Source of the DNA: Lachnospiraceae bacterium UBA7012
Lineage (GTDB): Bacteria; Bacillota; Clostridia; Lachnospirales; Lachnospiraceae
Assembly (NCBI GenBank): GCA_002449595.1
Contig: DJXE01000105.1
Location: 9,574-36,400, forward strand
Length of the DNA: 26,827 nucleotides
Direction of reading: 5' to 3'
Shown here: positions 1-7,712 of the stretch, in pieces
Layout of the letters: every line of letters starts with the position of its first letter
Position numbering within the stretch: the stretch's first letter is position 1
Notes under the pieces: model-generated
Told to the model about the DNA's origin: nothing
The model's database searches: none
Seen by the model: only the letters and a program-made list of their open reading frames with translations
Position numbers and translations under genes: made by a program

Positions 1-8
1 GCCTCATT

Positions 9-1067
9 TTACATAATCCGTCCGTCCTTGTCCACGAACGTCCAGCCCTTCCAGAGGTCCCGCATCTGCTCCGGATCGGGGATCTGCGTGTTCTTGTGCC
101 GAAGGGGACGGATCAGGATCCGGTCCTCCCGCGCGTTCAGCCGCCCTCCCCAGAAACTGAAGGTGGAATTCGCGGCGATCACCGCGCGGCAGCAGCTCAT
201 CAGCTGCATGTCGAGCAGGCTGTCCCTTCCTGTGTTGCAGTCGCAGAATGTGACTTTCTGTCCCTTCGTCCCGAACCGGCAGGTTCGCGCGAAGGCAGGG
301 TCGTCTGAGAATACAAAAAAGTGGATCCGGGAGACGAAGTGTGCTGCGTCCTCGGCTGTATCAGATGCATCGTTTCCATCTGCGCCGGCTGCCGCGGAAG
401 AGGCATCCGCATCGGATGCACCGACCGCTGCGTTCTCAGCCGCTTCTTTCAGTTCAAGGTCTTCCAGGTACTGCACAGCACTCTCGTAATACTCAGGCGT
501 GCAGATCCCGCCAAGAAGTTCGGCGTTCCCGCTGTCGAGGTAGTCCCCGCGGCGAATGTGGATCGCGACGGAGAAGACGCCGGGCGCGAGCATTTCTTTC
601 ATGATCTCGCGGTTCCAGGCATTGATCTCCGGATCTTCGCTCTCCGGAAATGTGAAGTCCTGCCGAAGCTGCGGCAGAATATCCTCATAATATTTATTGC
701 ACGCGAAATATCCCTGCAGATATCCGTCCGTCATCTCAAGGATCCCGGGATGAAACATCTCCGACTCCTCGAAGACAGCAGGCATCTTTCCAGCCCCTGC
801 TCCGAGCTTGCCCGCAAGTTTTCTCGCAAGCTTTCCAATCGTGCTTCCCGTAAACTTCCGCTTCTCTTCTTCCGTGCAGAACGGCAGCTTAAGATCCCGG
901 AATCTCAGCAGTTCGAGCTCCCGCGGCATCTTCGCACGCGCCTGCTCCTCCTCAGAGAACCAGGAGCGGTCATATTTCACTTTCCTTCCGAGCGACTGCA
1001 GCTTCCGGCCCAGCGCATACTGCTGCATCTGGTTGCCCAACCCGCCCGCGATGCGTATGATAATCAT
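9..1067 (-). CDS. GT11 family alpha-1,2-fucosyltransferase-like protein with a low-complexity insert
   Basis: The predicted enzyme (352 aa) transfers L-fucose from GDP-fucose onto a lipid-linked glycan at the inner face of the membrane. The N-terminal GG-GNQMQQYA signature is at residues 8-18. The GT11 HxRRGDY donor-binding motif is at 170-176, FSDDP at 253-257 and the conserved ANSTFSFWGG block at 299-308. The reading frame is open back to 1286, but the motif-bearing N-terminus starts with the ATG at 1067, preceded by GAGG, so I use that start. Typical GT11 proteins are near 300 aa. The excess is mainly an Ala/Asp/Ser/Gly-rich insert at residues 207-241, just before the HFFVFSDDP strand. It is the last gene on this strand before the window edge and is separated from the upstream hydrolase by a hairpin-rich gap. 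Family assignment is firm; the acceptor and linkage are unknown. Confidence 0.9.
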   Translation of the reverse strand: MIIIRIAGGLGNQMQQYALGRKLQSLGRKVKYDRSWFSEEEQARAKMPRELELLRFRDLKLPFCTEEEKRKFTGSTIGKLARKLAGKLGAGAGKMPAVFEESEMFHPGILEMTDGYLQGYFACNKYYEDILPQLRQDFTFPESEDPEINAWNREIMKEMLAPGVFSVAIHIRRGDYLDSGNAELLGGICTPEYYESAVQYLEDLELKEAAENAAVGASDADASSAAAGADGNDASDTAEDAAHFVSRIHFFVFSDDPAFARTCRFGTKGQKVTFCDCNTGRDSLLDMQLMSCCRAVIAANSTFSFWGGRLNAREDRILIRPLRHKNTQIPDPEQMRDLWKGWTFVDKDGRIM

Positions 1068-1083
1068 TTTTATTCCTCGCTGA

Positions 1084-1179
1084 GGCAAAATCCACGAATG
1101 TGGTTTTGCCGAATGCGGCACCCGGTGCGTCAGCACCGATGGTGCAGTTTGAAAGTACTGCATCGGCAGGACTTTCAAA
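1084..1179 (-). other. Intergenic block of three hairpins with competing pairings
   Basis: The gap between the GH88-like gene and the downstream fucosyltransferase is almost wholly palindromic. Hairpin A: 1084-1095 pairs with 1100-1110 (11 bp, one bulged T at 1091, loop GAAT). Hairpin B: CGGTGC 1123-1128 pairs with GCACCG 1133-1138 (loop GTCA). Hairpin C: TTTGAAAGT 1148-1156 pairs with ACTTTCAAA 1171-1179 and encloses CTGC/GCAG (1158-1161 with 1166-1169). The segments GCACC 1118-1122, GGTGC 1124-1128, GCACC 1133-1137 and GGTGC 1141-1145 can pair in alternative ways, and CCGAT 1136-1140 can pair with ATCGG 1162-1166. Hairpin C covers the stop codon of the upstream gene; hairpin A ends a few bases before the ribosome site of the downstream one. 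No U-tract follows, so a simple terminator is unlikely. Confidence 0.65.
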
Positions 1180-2395
1180 CTTTGCCCTCCTGTGCTGCGG
1201 CATATCGTGCGAGCGCCGCGAGCGCTGCGCCCTGGCCCCAGGGATTGTGTCCGTAGTTCTGCGGATGGACGCCGAAGTCGATGCACTCCCCGAGGGAGCC
1301 CGTCACGACACCGTCATTGATCTGCGGCAGAATGCCTATCAAAATTCGGCCGGCCGCTTCGCGGAACAGATCAGCATCTGTGTTGTCCAAGCCTGCGGCA
1401 TTTTGCTGTTTCACTTCTATGCCGGAAGACGCACTGTTCTGTTCAAAATTCAGGATGCTCCACGCGATCATTCCGGAGGCGGAGGTGTCGGCGGGATCGC
1501 CGGCCGGCAGGTGCCACGGAATGAGGCCATCGTCTCTCTGATACTGCAGGACTTTCTGAATGAGTTCTTCCGTCTGGCCATCGAGGCTGCCGCACTCCGA
1601 CATCCCCATGAGGAGCCACGCCGCAGCGCGTCCCCAGCCTGCAAGTCCCTTCTGCTTTCCGGAAGCGAGATCGAATCCATGCATCGGGAGGCCTGTCGCC
1701 GCATCCGTCGCACAGCGGAGATAATCTGTTACCTGGCGCCGCGCATCATCCGCGCATTCTTCCGCATATGCGACATTCGCTATTTCCGTATCCGCTGCGG
1801 GCGCTGTCTCCGCAGGTCCGGTTTCATTTATTTTTTCTTTTGAAGACACATCAACGTCTCCCGGCCTGTGATCCGCCGGAAGCGCCGCAAGACATTTCGC
1901 ATATCTCGCGAGAAACAGCGCCGCCATGCCCGCTCCGTCCGCAGCGATGTTCTGCACCGGCTTTCCGGGCTGGTAGACGATCATGCGCTCCTCGTTCCGC
2001 TCTGTCCTGGAGAGATACTCCGCGACCTTGTGCGCACCTTCGAGGTATCTGTCGTCCGCTGTCTGCTCATACAAACGAACGAGGACGTAGCCCGCGAGCG
2101 CATCATCCGGGTAGACGACCACACCGCCGCGGCTGAGCCAGCGGTCAAAGAAGTCCTTCACCGCCTGTATCTCGCCCGCTTCCAGAAGTCCGAGCAGCAG
2201 CATTCCCTGCGGCCAGAACAGCTCATCCTTTGTGCGCATCGGCCTGCGGAGAAGTTTCTTCACGGCATCCTTCGCGCGCCGGACGGGGTCCTCCCTCATG
2301 AGGTCCTTGAGGTCCGCCTTCGCAGTGCGCACGAGCGCGTCCCGCAGGCGACTATATTCATTTATGATCTGTGCTGTCTCTGGATGGTCCGCCAT
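1175..2395 (-). CDS. GH88/GH105-like (unsaturated uronyl hydrolase type) glycosidase
   Basis: This is a predicted alpha/alpha-barrel glycosidase related to the unsaturated glucuronyl/rhamnogalacturonyl hydrolases (406 aa from the chosen start). What suggests this: repeated helical segments, a WPQG block near residues 61-64, an AADGAGMAALFLARYAK segment (149-165) resembling the catalytic-Asp region of YteR-type enzymes (candidate Asp153), a GWGRAAAW block (253-260), DTSASGMIAWS (303-313) and the C-terminal NPWGQGAALAALARY (384-398). No signal peptide is seen. Low-complexity inserts occur at about 170-213 and 317-340. I prefer the ATG at 2395. An ATG at 2485 overlapping the wzx stop (TAATG) would add 30 Pro/Arg/Ala-rich residues and cannot be excluded. 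An eliminase-product hydrolase is odd inside an assembly locus; it may trim the polymer or act on uronic-acid-containing glycans. Confidence 0.72.
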   Translation of the reverse strand: MADHPETAQIINEYSRLRDALVRTAKADLKDLMREDPVRRAKDAVKKLLRRPMRTKDELFWPQGMLLLGLLEAGEIQAVKDFFDRWLSRGGVVVYPDDALAGYVLVRLYEQTADDRYLEGAHKVAEYLSRTERNEERMIVYQPGKPVQNIAADGAGMAALFLARYAKCLAALPADHRPGDVDVSSKEKINETGPAETAPAADTEIANVAYAEECADDARRQVTDYLRCATDAATGLPMHGFDLASGKQKGLAGWGRAAAWLLMGMSECGSLDGQTEELIQKVLQYQRDDGLIPWHLPAGDPADTSASGMIAWSILNFEQNSASSGIEVKQQNAAGLDNTDADLFREAAGRILIGILPQINDGVVTGSLGECIDFGVHPQNYGHNPWGQGAALAALARYAAAQEGKV

Positions 2396-2484
2396 CGCTT
2401 CCCGCACTCCGTTTCTTCTATATCTTTTCCGCCGGCTTGGTGCCGGAACAAAAGCCGTGCGCGCGCCTTCCGGCGCCGGCGCCA

Positions 2485-4002
2485 TTACTTTTTCAGCTTC
2501 CTTCTCACAAGCCCCTCCAGATACTCAAATGCCTCCGTCTTCCGGAACAGCAGCAGGAAGACGCCGTTGAAGATCACCGTGATGATGACCGCCATCAAAA
2601 GGAACGTCCCGATGTTCAGGTTCGCGATGACGCTCCTCGAGATCAGGAGGTTCACGCCGATCGCAGCCGCCGTGACCAACGCATATTTCGCCGTATCTAT
2701 GAAGTAGGGCAAAGCGCTTTTCTCAAAACAGACACGGTAAATGATCACCGGCTTCGTAACGTTTGCGATGAGGCCCGAGACCACGGTGCCCACATAGATG
2801 CCGGCGAGGCCGATCTTCTGCACGAGTGCGATCGAGAGAATGAGGTTGACAATGCCCTGGATGATCGCGAGGTACTTGTCTTCCTCGAAGACGCCCGCCG
2901 CGGTCTTGAAGTTCGAGAGGACGATCCGGTCGCCTTTGAAGTAGAGGTCGATCAGAATCAGGATGAGCGCGCCCTGCGGCAGGACCCACCGGTCGCCGAA
3001 GAACAGGCGGATCAGCGGCGTCAGCAGAACGAAGAAGCCGGTCACCGCGAACCCGTAGATCCAGGAGGCGAAGAAGCGGTACACGCTGAACATGCTGTAC
3101 TGGCGCTCTTTGGACTCCGTCGCGATGAGGTTGCCGAAGCCGGAGATCAGCGAGTTGAAGATGATGCCGACGAAGTTGGTCACGGTGTTCATGACCAGCA
3201 TGTAGTTGTCCACGAGGCCCGCCACCGAGACCTCGATAAATGCCGAGATGATGAGCGCGTCGGTCTGCAGGCGCGCGACGTCGCCGACCTTGTGAAGGAC
3301 GAGCGCCCGGGTCTTGCGCCAGATCTCGCCGGTCTCTTCTTTGGAGAGGGGTTGTACATTTTTTTCCTTAAGATATGGATATCTGCGGTCCAGATAGCGC
3401 GAGACGAAGATCTTCTGCACGAGCTGCACCACCGCGTCCGTGAGAAGGTAGAGGACGAAATTCTTTGTGAGAATGAGCATCACGATCTGCAGTCCGCTGA
3501 CGACGAGCTTCGTGATCGTGTTGATGTTCGTCTGGATGTAATTGCGCTGCTCCGCGTTGCACAGGCTGTACTTGTACGCGACGAAGTACGTGCTCACCGT
3601 GTTGAACAGGAAGATGAAGTAGTACAGTTCAAGTTCTCTGACGGAGACGCCCGGATTCTTGACGAGGTACCTCAGGAACGGCGCGAGGCAAGTGCCGATG
3701 ACCGCGACGACGCCGCCGATCGCAAGGTACGCCTTCCGGTACATCTGCATGTAGGACTTGACCTTCTCGATGTCGCCTCTCGCGACAGGCGCGTACAGCG
3801 CGAAATTCAGCGCCGTGCCGATGCCGAGCTCCGCCATCGACAGGATCGAGAGCACGTTCGTGTAAGTGCTGTTGATGCCGAGAAGATTATCCGCGAGATA
3901 CAGGATAAAGATCTTGCGCAGCACAAAAGAGACCAGCGCTGTCGCAAACTGGCCGATGTAGCCGAACGTAATGTTTTTTGCTGCGGATCTGACTCTGCCC
4001 AT
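2485..4002 (-). CDS. wzx: Wzx-type polysaccharide repeat-unit flippase (MOP superfamily)
   Basis: This membrane protein (505 aa) is predicted to flip undecaprenyl-diphosphate-linked repeat units across the cytoplasmic membrane. It has many hydrophobic segments spread over its whole length (12-14 expected). The N-terminal region MGRVRSAAKNITFGY, followed by LGINSTYTNVLSILSMAELGIG and NFALYAPVARGD, is typical of Gram-positive flippases of the MATE-like/PST type. Short basic loops separate the segments and the C-terminus is Arg/Lys-rich. The frame is open upstream to 4194, but homologous N-termini begin with this short basic stretch, so I take the ATG at 4002. No good ribosome site precedes that ATG, while an extended -10-like TGATAGAAT lies only 8 bases upstream. 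It is divergent from the heptose gene hddA and adjacent to the GH88-like gene. Confidence 0.88.
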   Translation of the reverse strand: MGRVRSAAKNITFGYIGQFATALVSFVLRKIFILYLADNLLGINSTYTNVLSILSMAELGIGTALNFALYAPVARGDIEKVKSYMQMYRKAYLAIGGVVAVIGTCLAPFLRYLVKNPGVSVRELELYYFIFLFNTVSTYFVAYKYSLCNAEQRNYIQTNINTITKLVVSGLQIVMLILTKNFVLYLLTDAVVQLVQKIFVSRYLDRRYPYLKEKNVQPLSKEETGEIWRKTRALVLHKVGDVARLQTDALIISAFIEVSVAGLVDNYMLVMNTVTNFVGIIFNSLISGFGNLIATESKERQYSMFSVYRFFASWIYGFAVTGFFVLLTPLIRLFFGDRWVLPQGALILILIDLYFKGDRIVLSNFKTAAGVFEEDKYLAIIQGIVNLILSIALVQKIGLAGIYVGTVVSGLIANVTKPVIIYRVCFEKSALPYFIDTAKYALVTAAAIGVNLLISRSVIANLNIGTFLLMAVIITVIFNGVFLLLFRKTEAFEYLEGLVRRKLKK

Positions 4003-4029
4003 GTTCAGTATTCTATCACATCCTGTTTT

Positions 4030-4058
4030 TTGGCGTTTGCTCCAAATGATGCTATCAT
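4030..4058 (+). promoter_or_regulatory. Sigma-A-type promoter for the heptose module
   Basis: TTGGCG at 4030-4035 and TATCAT at 4053-4058 are separated by 17 bases. The -10 is preceded by TGC, giving an extended -10. Transcription would start near 4065, giving a leader of about 75 bases before the ATG of hddA. It lies in the divergent gap between wzx and hddA, as expected for an independently transcribed module. Confidence 0.5.
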
Positions 4059-4121
4059 GTTTATGTAATAAGAACCTGCGGCGAAAAGGCGTACCACCCC
4101 CTCTCATCGCCGTCGGAACCC

Positions 4122-4128
4122 AAGGAGG
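4122..4128 (+). promoter_or_regulatory. Ribosome binding site AAGGAGG of hddA
   Basis: A near-perfect Shine-Dalgarno sequence sits 10 bases before the ATG at 4139. It decides the start against the longer open frame reaching back to 3971. Confidence 0.8.
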
Positions 4129-4138
4129 CACAGGTTTC

Positions 4139-5119
4139 ATGATCATTACCAGAGCGCCCTTCCGGGTGAGCTTCTGCGGCGGCGGAAGCGACATCCCCGC
4201 TTTCTATGAAAAGCACGGCGGCTGCGTCCTCAGCACTTCCATCCGCAAGTATATGTATCTGAACGCGCACGACAATTTCTTCCGCGATCAGATCATCCTG
4301 AAATATTCCAAGACAGAGATCGTGAACGATCCCGCGAAGATCGAGCACCGGATCTTCCGGCAGGTCCTGACCGATTACCAGATCAACGGCATCGGTCTCA
4401 CCAGCATCGCGGACATTCCTTCCGGCACGGGACTCGGCTCCTCGAGCGCGTTCACCGTCGCGCTCCTGCAGCTGCTCCACGTCTATCGCGGCGAGGAGAT
4501 CTCCCGCTACGATCTCGCGCAGGAGGCCTGCGACGTCGAGATCCGCCGCCTCCACGAGCCGATCGGCAAACAGGACCAGTTCGCAGCGGCGTTCGGCGGC
4601 CTGAACTTCTATGAATTCCTGCCGGACGGCTCCGTGAAAGTCGAGCCGGTGGAGCTGCCGGAGGACCGGCGGCGCCTTCTGGAGAAAAACCTCAGGCTGT
4701 ACTACCTCGGCGGCGAGCACAGCGCGCCCGCCATTCTGGACGAACAGTCGCGCAACGCCGCCTCCGACGCGGACAAAGCGGCTGCACAGATGACCATGTG
4801 CGACCTGGCGCGGACGCTTCGGGACGAGTTCCAGAAGGGCAACGTCGACGCGGCCGGCGATCTCCTCCATGAGAACTGGATGCTGAAAAAGTCTCTCGCC
4901 TCCGGCATCACGACTTCCTCGATCGATGCGGTGTACGAGCGCGCGCGGCGCGGCGGCGCGACCGGCGGAAAACTGCTCGGCGCCGGCGGTGCGGGCTTCA
5001 TGCTCTTCTACGTTCCGGAAGAAGAACATGAGCGCATGACCCGGGAGATGGAGGGCATCCGCGAAGTTGAGTTTGAGATGGACAATACCGGGTCGCAGAT
5101 CCTTTTTATTGATCGGTAA
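4139..5119 (+). CDS. hddA: D-glycero-alpha-D-manno-heptose-7-phosphate 1-kinase (GHMP kinase)
   Basis: This is a cytoplasmic GHMP-family sugar kinase (326 aa) predicted to phosphorylate C1 of D-glycero-D-manno-heptose 7-phosphate with ATP. The N-terminal RAPFRVSFCGGGSD (5-18), the ATP-binding loop PSGTGLGSSS (94-103), IGKQDQFAAAFGG (142-154) and the C-terminal GKLLGAGGAGFM (277-288) are all in order and in place. The length is usual for HddA. The next gene begins 17 bases downstream on the same strand and carries the following two pathway activities, which is the main reason to prefer heptose kinase over fucokinase or galactokinase-like alternatives. The start follows a strong ribosome site and a plausible extended -10 promoter. 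Confidence is high for the family and good for the substrate. Confidence 0.87.
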   Translation: MIITRAPFRVSFCGGGSDIPAFYEKHGGCVLSTSIRKYMYLNAHDNFFRDQIILKYSKTEIVNDPAKIEHRIFRQVLTDYQINGIGLTSIADIPSGTGLGSSSAFTVALLQLLHVYRGEEISRYDLAQEACDVEIRRLHEPIGKQDQFAAAFGGLNFYEFLPDGSVKVEPVELPEDRRRLLEKNLRLYYLGGEHSAPAILDEQSRNAASDADKAAAQMTMCDLARTLRDEFQKGNVDAAGDLLHENWMLKKSLASGITTSSIDAVYERARRGGATGGKLLGAGGAGFMLFYVPEEEHERMTREMEGIREVEFEMDNTGSQILFIDR

Positions 5120-5121
5120 TT

Positions 5122-5126
5122 GGGAG
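5122..5126 (+). promoter_or_regulatory. Ribosome binding site GGGAG before a TTG start
   Basis: GGGAG lies 10 bases before TTG at 5137-5139. It supports a TTG start that keeps the conserved KAVIMAGGKGTR N-terminus. The first ATG (5152) would cut into the nucleotide-binding motif. Confidence 0.65.
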
Positions 5127-5136
5127 AATCGCAGAT

Positions 5137-6435
5137 TTGAAAGCAGTCATCATGGCCGGCGGGAAAGGCACCCGCATCGCCGAAGTCGCGAAAGATATTC
5201 CGAAGCCTATGATCCCCGTGCTCGGGAAGCCGGTACTGGAGTACCAGATCCGCTCGCTGACCGCGGGCGGCGTGCAGGACATCACGCTCGTCATCGGGCA
5301 CCTCGGGGACGCGATCCGGAATTATTTCGGGGACGGCGCGGCCTTCGGCGCCCGGATCCGGTACATTGCGGAAGAGAAGCCGCTGGGCACGGCCGGAGCG
5401 CTTTTCTATCTGAAAGAAGAATTGAAGGAAGACTTCCTGCTGCTGTTCGGCGACCTGATGCTGGACGTCGACTGGGAGCGCTTCATGGCGTTCCATAAGG
5501 AGCGCGGCGCGAAGGTCACGCTGTTCGCGCATCCGAATACGCATCCCGCGGACAGCGATCTCATCGTGACGGACGCGGATGACCGCGTTCTCCGGATCGA
5601 GCCCAAGAATGCCGAGCGCGATTTCTGGTACCACAACCTGACCAACGCGGGGATCTACTGCGTGAGTCCCGAGGCGCTGCGCGCCATCGAAGCGCCGGAA
5701 AAGGTGGACCTCGAGCGCGGCATCATTGTGCCGCTGATCAGCGAGGGCGGCGTGTTCGCATACCATTCCACGGAATATGTGCGGGATATGGGCACGCCCG
5801 ACCGGCTGGAGCGCGTCGTGTCCGACACCCGGGAAGGCATCGTGAGCGGAAGGAGCCTTCGGAATCCGCAGCGCGCTGTATTTCTGGACAGGGACGGCAC
5901 TCTGAATGAGCTGCGCGGCTTCCTTCGCCATGCGGAAGAGCTCGAGCTGATCCCCGGCGCGGCGGAAGCGGTGCGGGAGCTGAACCGCTCGCCTTATCTC
6001 GTCATCGTCGTGACGAACCAGCCGGTCCTCGCGCGCGGCGAGTGCAGCTTCGAGGAGATGGACCGGATCCACCGGAAGCTCGAGACGCTGCTCGGAAAAG
6101 AAGGCGCCTATCTGGACGCCCTGTACCTCTGCCCGCATCACCCCGACAAGGGATTCCCCGGCGAAGTGCCTGAGCTCAAGATCCGCTGCAACTGCAGAAA
6201 ACCGCAGCCCGGCATGCTGCTGCAGGCCGCGGAGCGGTATCATATCTCTCTTGAAGATTCCTGGATGATCGGGGATTCCACCGCAGACGTGCAGGTCGGC
6301 GTAAATGCCGGAACGCGCACGATCCTCCTCGGAACCGGAGAAGGCGGCGCGGACGGAAAATATGCCGCGGAGCCTACGCTGCGGGCGGATGATTTAGGGG
6401 CCGCTGTGCAGGCGATTTTGAGCCCCGCCTTATGA
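5137..6435 (+). CDS. hddC: Fusion of HddC-type heptose-1-phosphate nucleotidyltransferase and GmhB-type heptose bisphosphatase
   Basis: This bifunctional enzyme has 432 aa. Residues 1-235 form a nucleotidyltransferase: MKAVIMAGGKGTR at 1-13, KPMIPVLGKP at 23-32, GTAGAL at 84-89 and GDLMLDVD at 105-112. This domain would make GDP-D-glycero-alpha-D-manno-heptose from the 1-phosphate. Residues about 245-432 form a HAD-superfamily phosphatase of the GmhB type: DRDGT at 251-255 (nucleophile Asp251, acid/base Asp253), TNQP at 293-296, a zinc site Cys332/His334 with Cys351/Cys353, and GDSTADV at 379-385. This half removes the C7 phosphate of heptose 1,7-bisphosphate. With hddA it gives three of four pathway steps; GmhA is missing here. 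The TTG start is set by the ribosome site and the N-terminal motif. NDP specificity (GDP rather than ADP or CDP) is inferred from the HddA partner. Confidence 0.87.
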   Translation: MKAVIMAGGKGTRIAEVAKDIPKPMIPVLGKPVLEYQIRSLTAGGVQDITLVIGHLGDAIRNYFGDGAAFGARIRYIAEEKPLGTAGALFYLKEELKEDFLLLFGDLMLDVDWERFMAFHKERGAKVTLFAHPNTHPADSDLIVTDADDRVLRIEPKNAERDFWYHNLTNAGIYCVSPEALRAIEAPEKVDLERGIIVPLISEGGVFAYHSTEYVRDMGTPDRLERVVSDTREGIVSGRSLRNPQRAVFLDRDGTLNELRGFLRHAEELELIPGAAEAVRELNRSPYLVIVVTNQPVLARGECSFEEMDRIHRKLETLLGKEGAYLDALYLCPHHPDKGFPGEVPELKIRCNCRKPQPGMLLQAAERYHISLEDSWMIGDSTADVQVGVNAGTRTILLGTGEGGADGKYAAEPTLRADDLGAAVQAILSPAL

Positions 6436-6452
6436 AGAAGTCTGAACTAAGA

Positions 6453-6490
6453 ACCGGCTCTTCCCTGTGAGAAGAGCCGGTCCTGTTTTT
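6453..6490 (+). terminator. Intrinsic terminator after the heptose module
   Basis: An 11-bp perfect stem, ACCGGCTCTTC (6453-6463) with GAAGAGCCGGT (6471-6481), has a 7-base loop CCTGTGA and is followed by CCTGTTTTT. It starts 17 bases past the hddC-gmhB stop. The T-run runs into the stop codon (TAA, 6491-6489) of the convergent GT2 gene. On the minus strand the stem is followed only by TCTTAGTTC, so termination in that direction would be weak. Confidence 0.85.
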
Positions 6491-7601
6491 ACGAGAAGTA
6501 TTTATGGAAATGATAGAGCCCCAGGTAGAGCTTCGGGAAGTTCTTGAATAGTCTGCACTTCAGCCTGTAGCCTGGCGACAGCAGCGAAAAGCCCTTCCGC
6601 CCTCTCTCCGAGCCGTCGAGCTCCCTGCAGATCGCGTCGTGGCATACGCGGATGCAGTCCTGGTTTTCTTTCTTCTTTGCGCGGTCGAGCTCCGCGAGCT
6701 TGCCGGCCGTCAGCATGATCGCCATGAGAAGGCCTCTCGTCGCGGACGGAGCAGTCGCCGCGTCGATCTTCTCTGCCTCCGCGCGCACTTTTTCCCAGCA
6801 GCCGATCTGCGTCATATATCGTCTGGAGAAGGGACGCAGCATCGCGCCGCCCGGATTCGTGAAGTATCCGTATCCCTTGTAATCCGTCTCGGCGATCACG
6901 GCGCCGCGGCCGAGGAGTTTGACCAGAAACAGCAGGTCCTCGCCGACCAGCGTCTCCTCGTCAAAGTCGAGGTCTCCCACCGCTTCTCTCCGATAGAGCT
7001 TGCTCCAGCAGCGGCTGTTGTTCTTTCCGAAGACCTGCTCCCGAAGATAGGCTTCCGGCGTATATTTCACGGCTGGATGCTGAGACAGCAAAGCCTTCAC
7101 TGTGGGTGAAGCATCCGCGTCTCCGGCGCCTTCCACGCCAGAACCCGTCACTTCACTCCTTGAAATGCTTGACCCGTCTGCTCCCATCTCTTCAGACTTT
7201 GAGGCGCCTTCCGCATCAGGCCCCGTCTCTTCCGTCCACGAATAAAAAGAGCAGCCGGCGACGTCCGCCTTCGTCTCCTGCAGCACCGCGTGCAGCACTT
7301 CGAGCAGCTCCGGTCGCACATAATCATCGGCGTCCACGAACGCAAAGTATTTGCCCGTCACCAGGCTGAGCCCCGCATTGCGCGTGACGCAGATGTCGCG
7401 GTCCCCCGTGTTGACGGTAACAATATTCCCGTACTTCTCCTGCAGTGCGCGGATCACGTCGCCCGTGTTATCCTTCGAGCCGTCGTCCACGATGATGACT
7501 TCGACGTCAGGATAAGTCTGCGCCTCTATGGAATTCACGCAGCGCTCCAGCTGCTTTCCCGCGTTGTAAGCGGGAACGATCACGCTGATCTTCTCTGCCA
7601 T
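6489..7601 (-). CDS. GT2 family glycosyltransferase with a Glu/Gly/Ser-rich insert
   Basis: This is an inverting, GT-A-fold glycosyltransferase (370 aa) adding a sugar to the lipid-linked intermediate in the cytoplasm. ISVIVPAYNAG opens the protein (5-15), VIIVDDGSKDNT is at 35-46 and the metal-binding DAD motif sits in FVDADDY (88-94). Later WSKLYRREAV (199-208) and EDLLFLVKLL (221-230) match the common EpsH/WcaA-type layout. Residues about 123-166 are a low-complexity stretch rich in Glu, Gly, Ser and Asp with no counterpart in the usual domain. The ATG at 7601 is preceded by AGGA. It is convergent with the heptose module, whose terminator overlaps its stop. Donor and acceptor cannot be told. 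Confidence 0.85.
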   Translation of the reverse strand: MAEKISVIVPAYNAGKQLERCVNSIEAQTYPDVEVIIVDDGSKDNTGDVIRALQEKYGNIVTVNTGDRDICVTRNAGLSLVTGKYFAFVDADDYVRPELLEVLHAVLQETKADVAGCSFYSWTEETGPDAEGASKSEEMGADGSSISRSEVTGSGVEGAGDADASPTVKALLSQHPAVKYTPEAYLREQVFGKNNSRCWSKLYRREAVGDLDFDEETLVGEDLLFLVKLLGRGAVIAETDYKGYGYFTNPGGAMLRPFSRRYMTQIGCWEKVRAEAEKIDAATAPSATRGLLMAIMLTAGKLAELDRAKKKENQDCIRVCHDAICRELDGSERGRKGFSLLSPGYRLKCRLFKNFPKLYLGLYHFHKYFS

Positions 7602-7712
7602 ACTTTATTATTTCCTGAATCAACTGCCGAAACCTTGCCCGGCACCTTGTAATTTAATCCCGGTGACCGACTCCTCTTCCCGGCAGCCTCCAACTCTAAT
7701 CTCAATCGGCGG

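Noticed and set aside
1068..1286. N-terminal extension of the distal GT11 protein
   Set aside because: The 73 extra residues translate the palindromic intergenic element and the end of the GH88-like gene; the family N-terminus and ribosome site fit the ATG at 1067.
2371..4068. Long open frame (565 codons) on the plus strand opposite wzx
   Set aside because: It is antisense to a clear membrane protein gene, its product is an Arg/Asp/His-rich string without domain signatures, and such frames are expected opposite GC-rich genes.
5008..6243. Minus-strand open frame of 411 codons opposite the heptose fusion gene
   Set aside because: The plus-strand protein has intact catalytic motifs from end to end; the antisense product looks like a compositional shadow.
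7602..7712. Possible promoter or terminator in the 111-base gap before the GT2 gene
   Set aside because: AT-rich patches are present, but I found no -35/-10 pair at proper spacing and no strong hairpin with a T-run.
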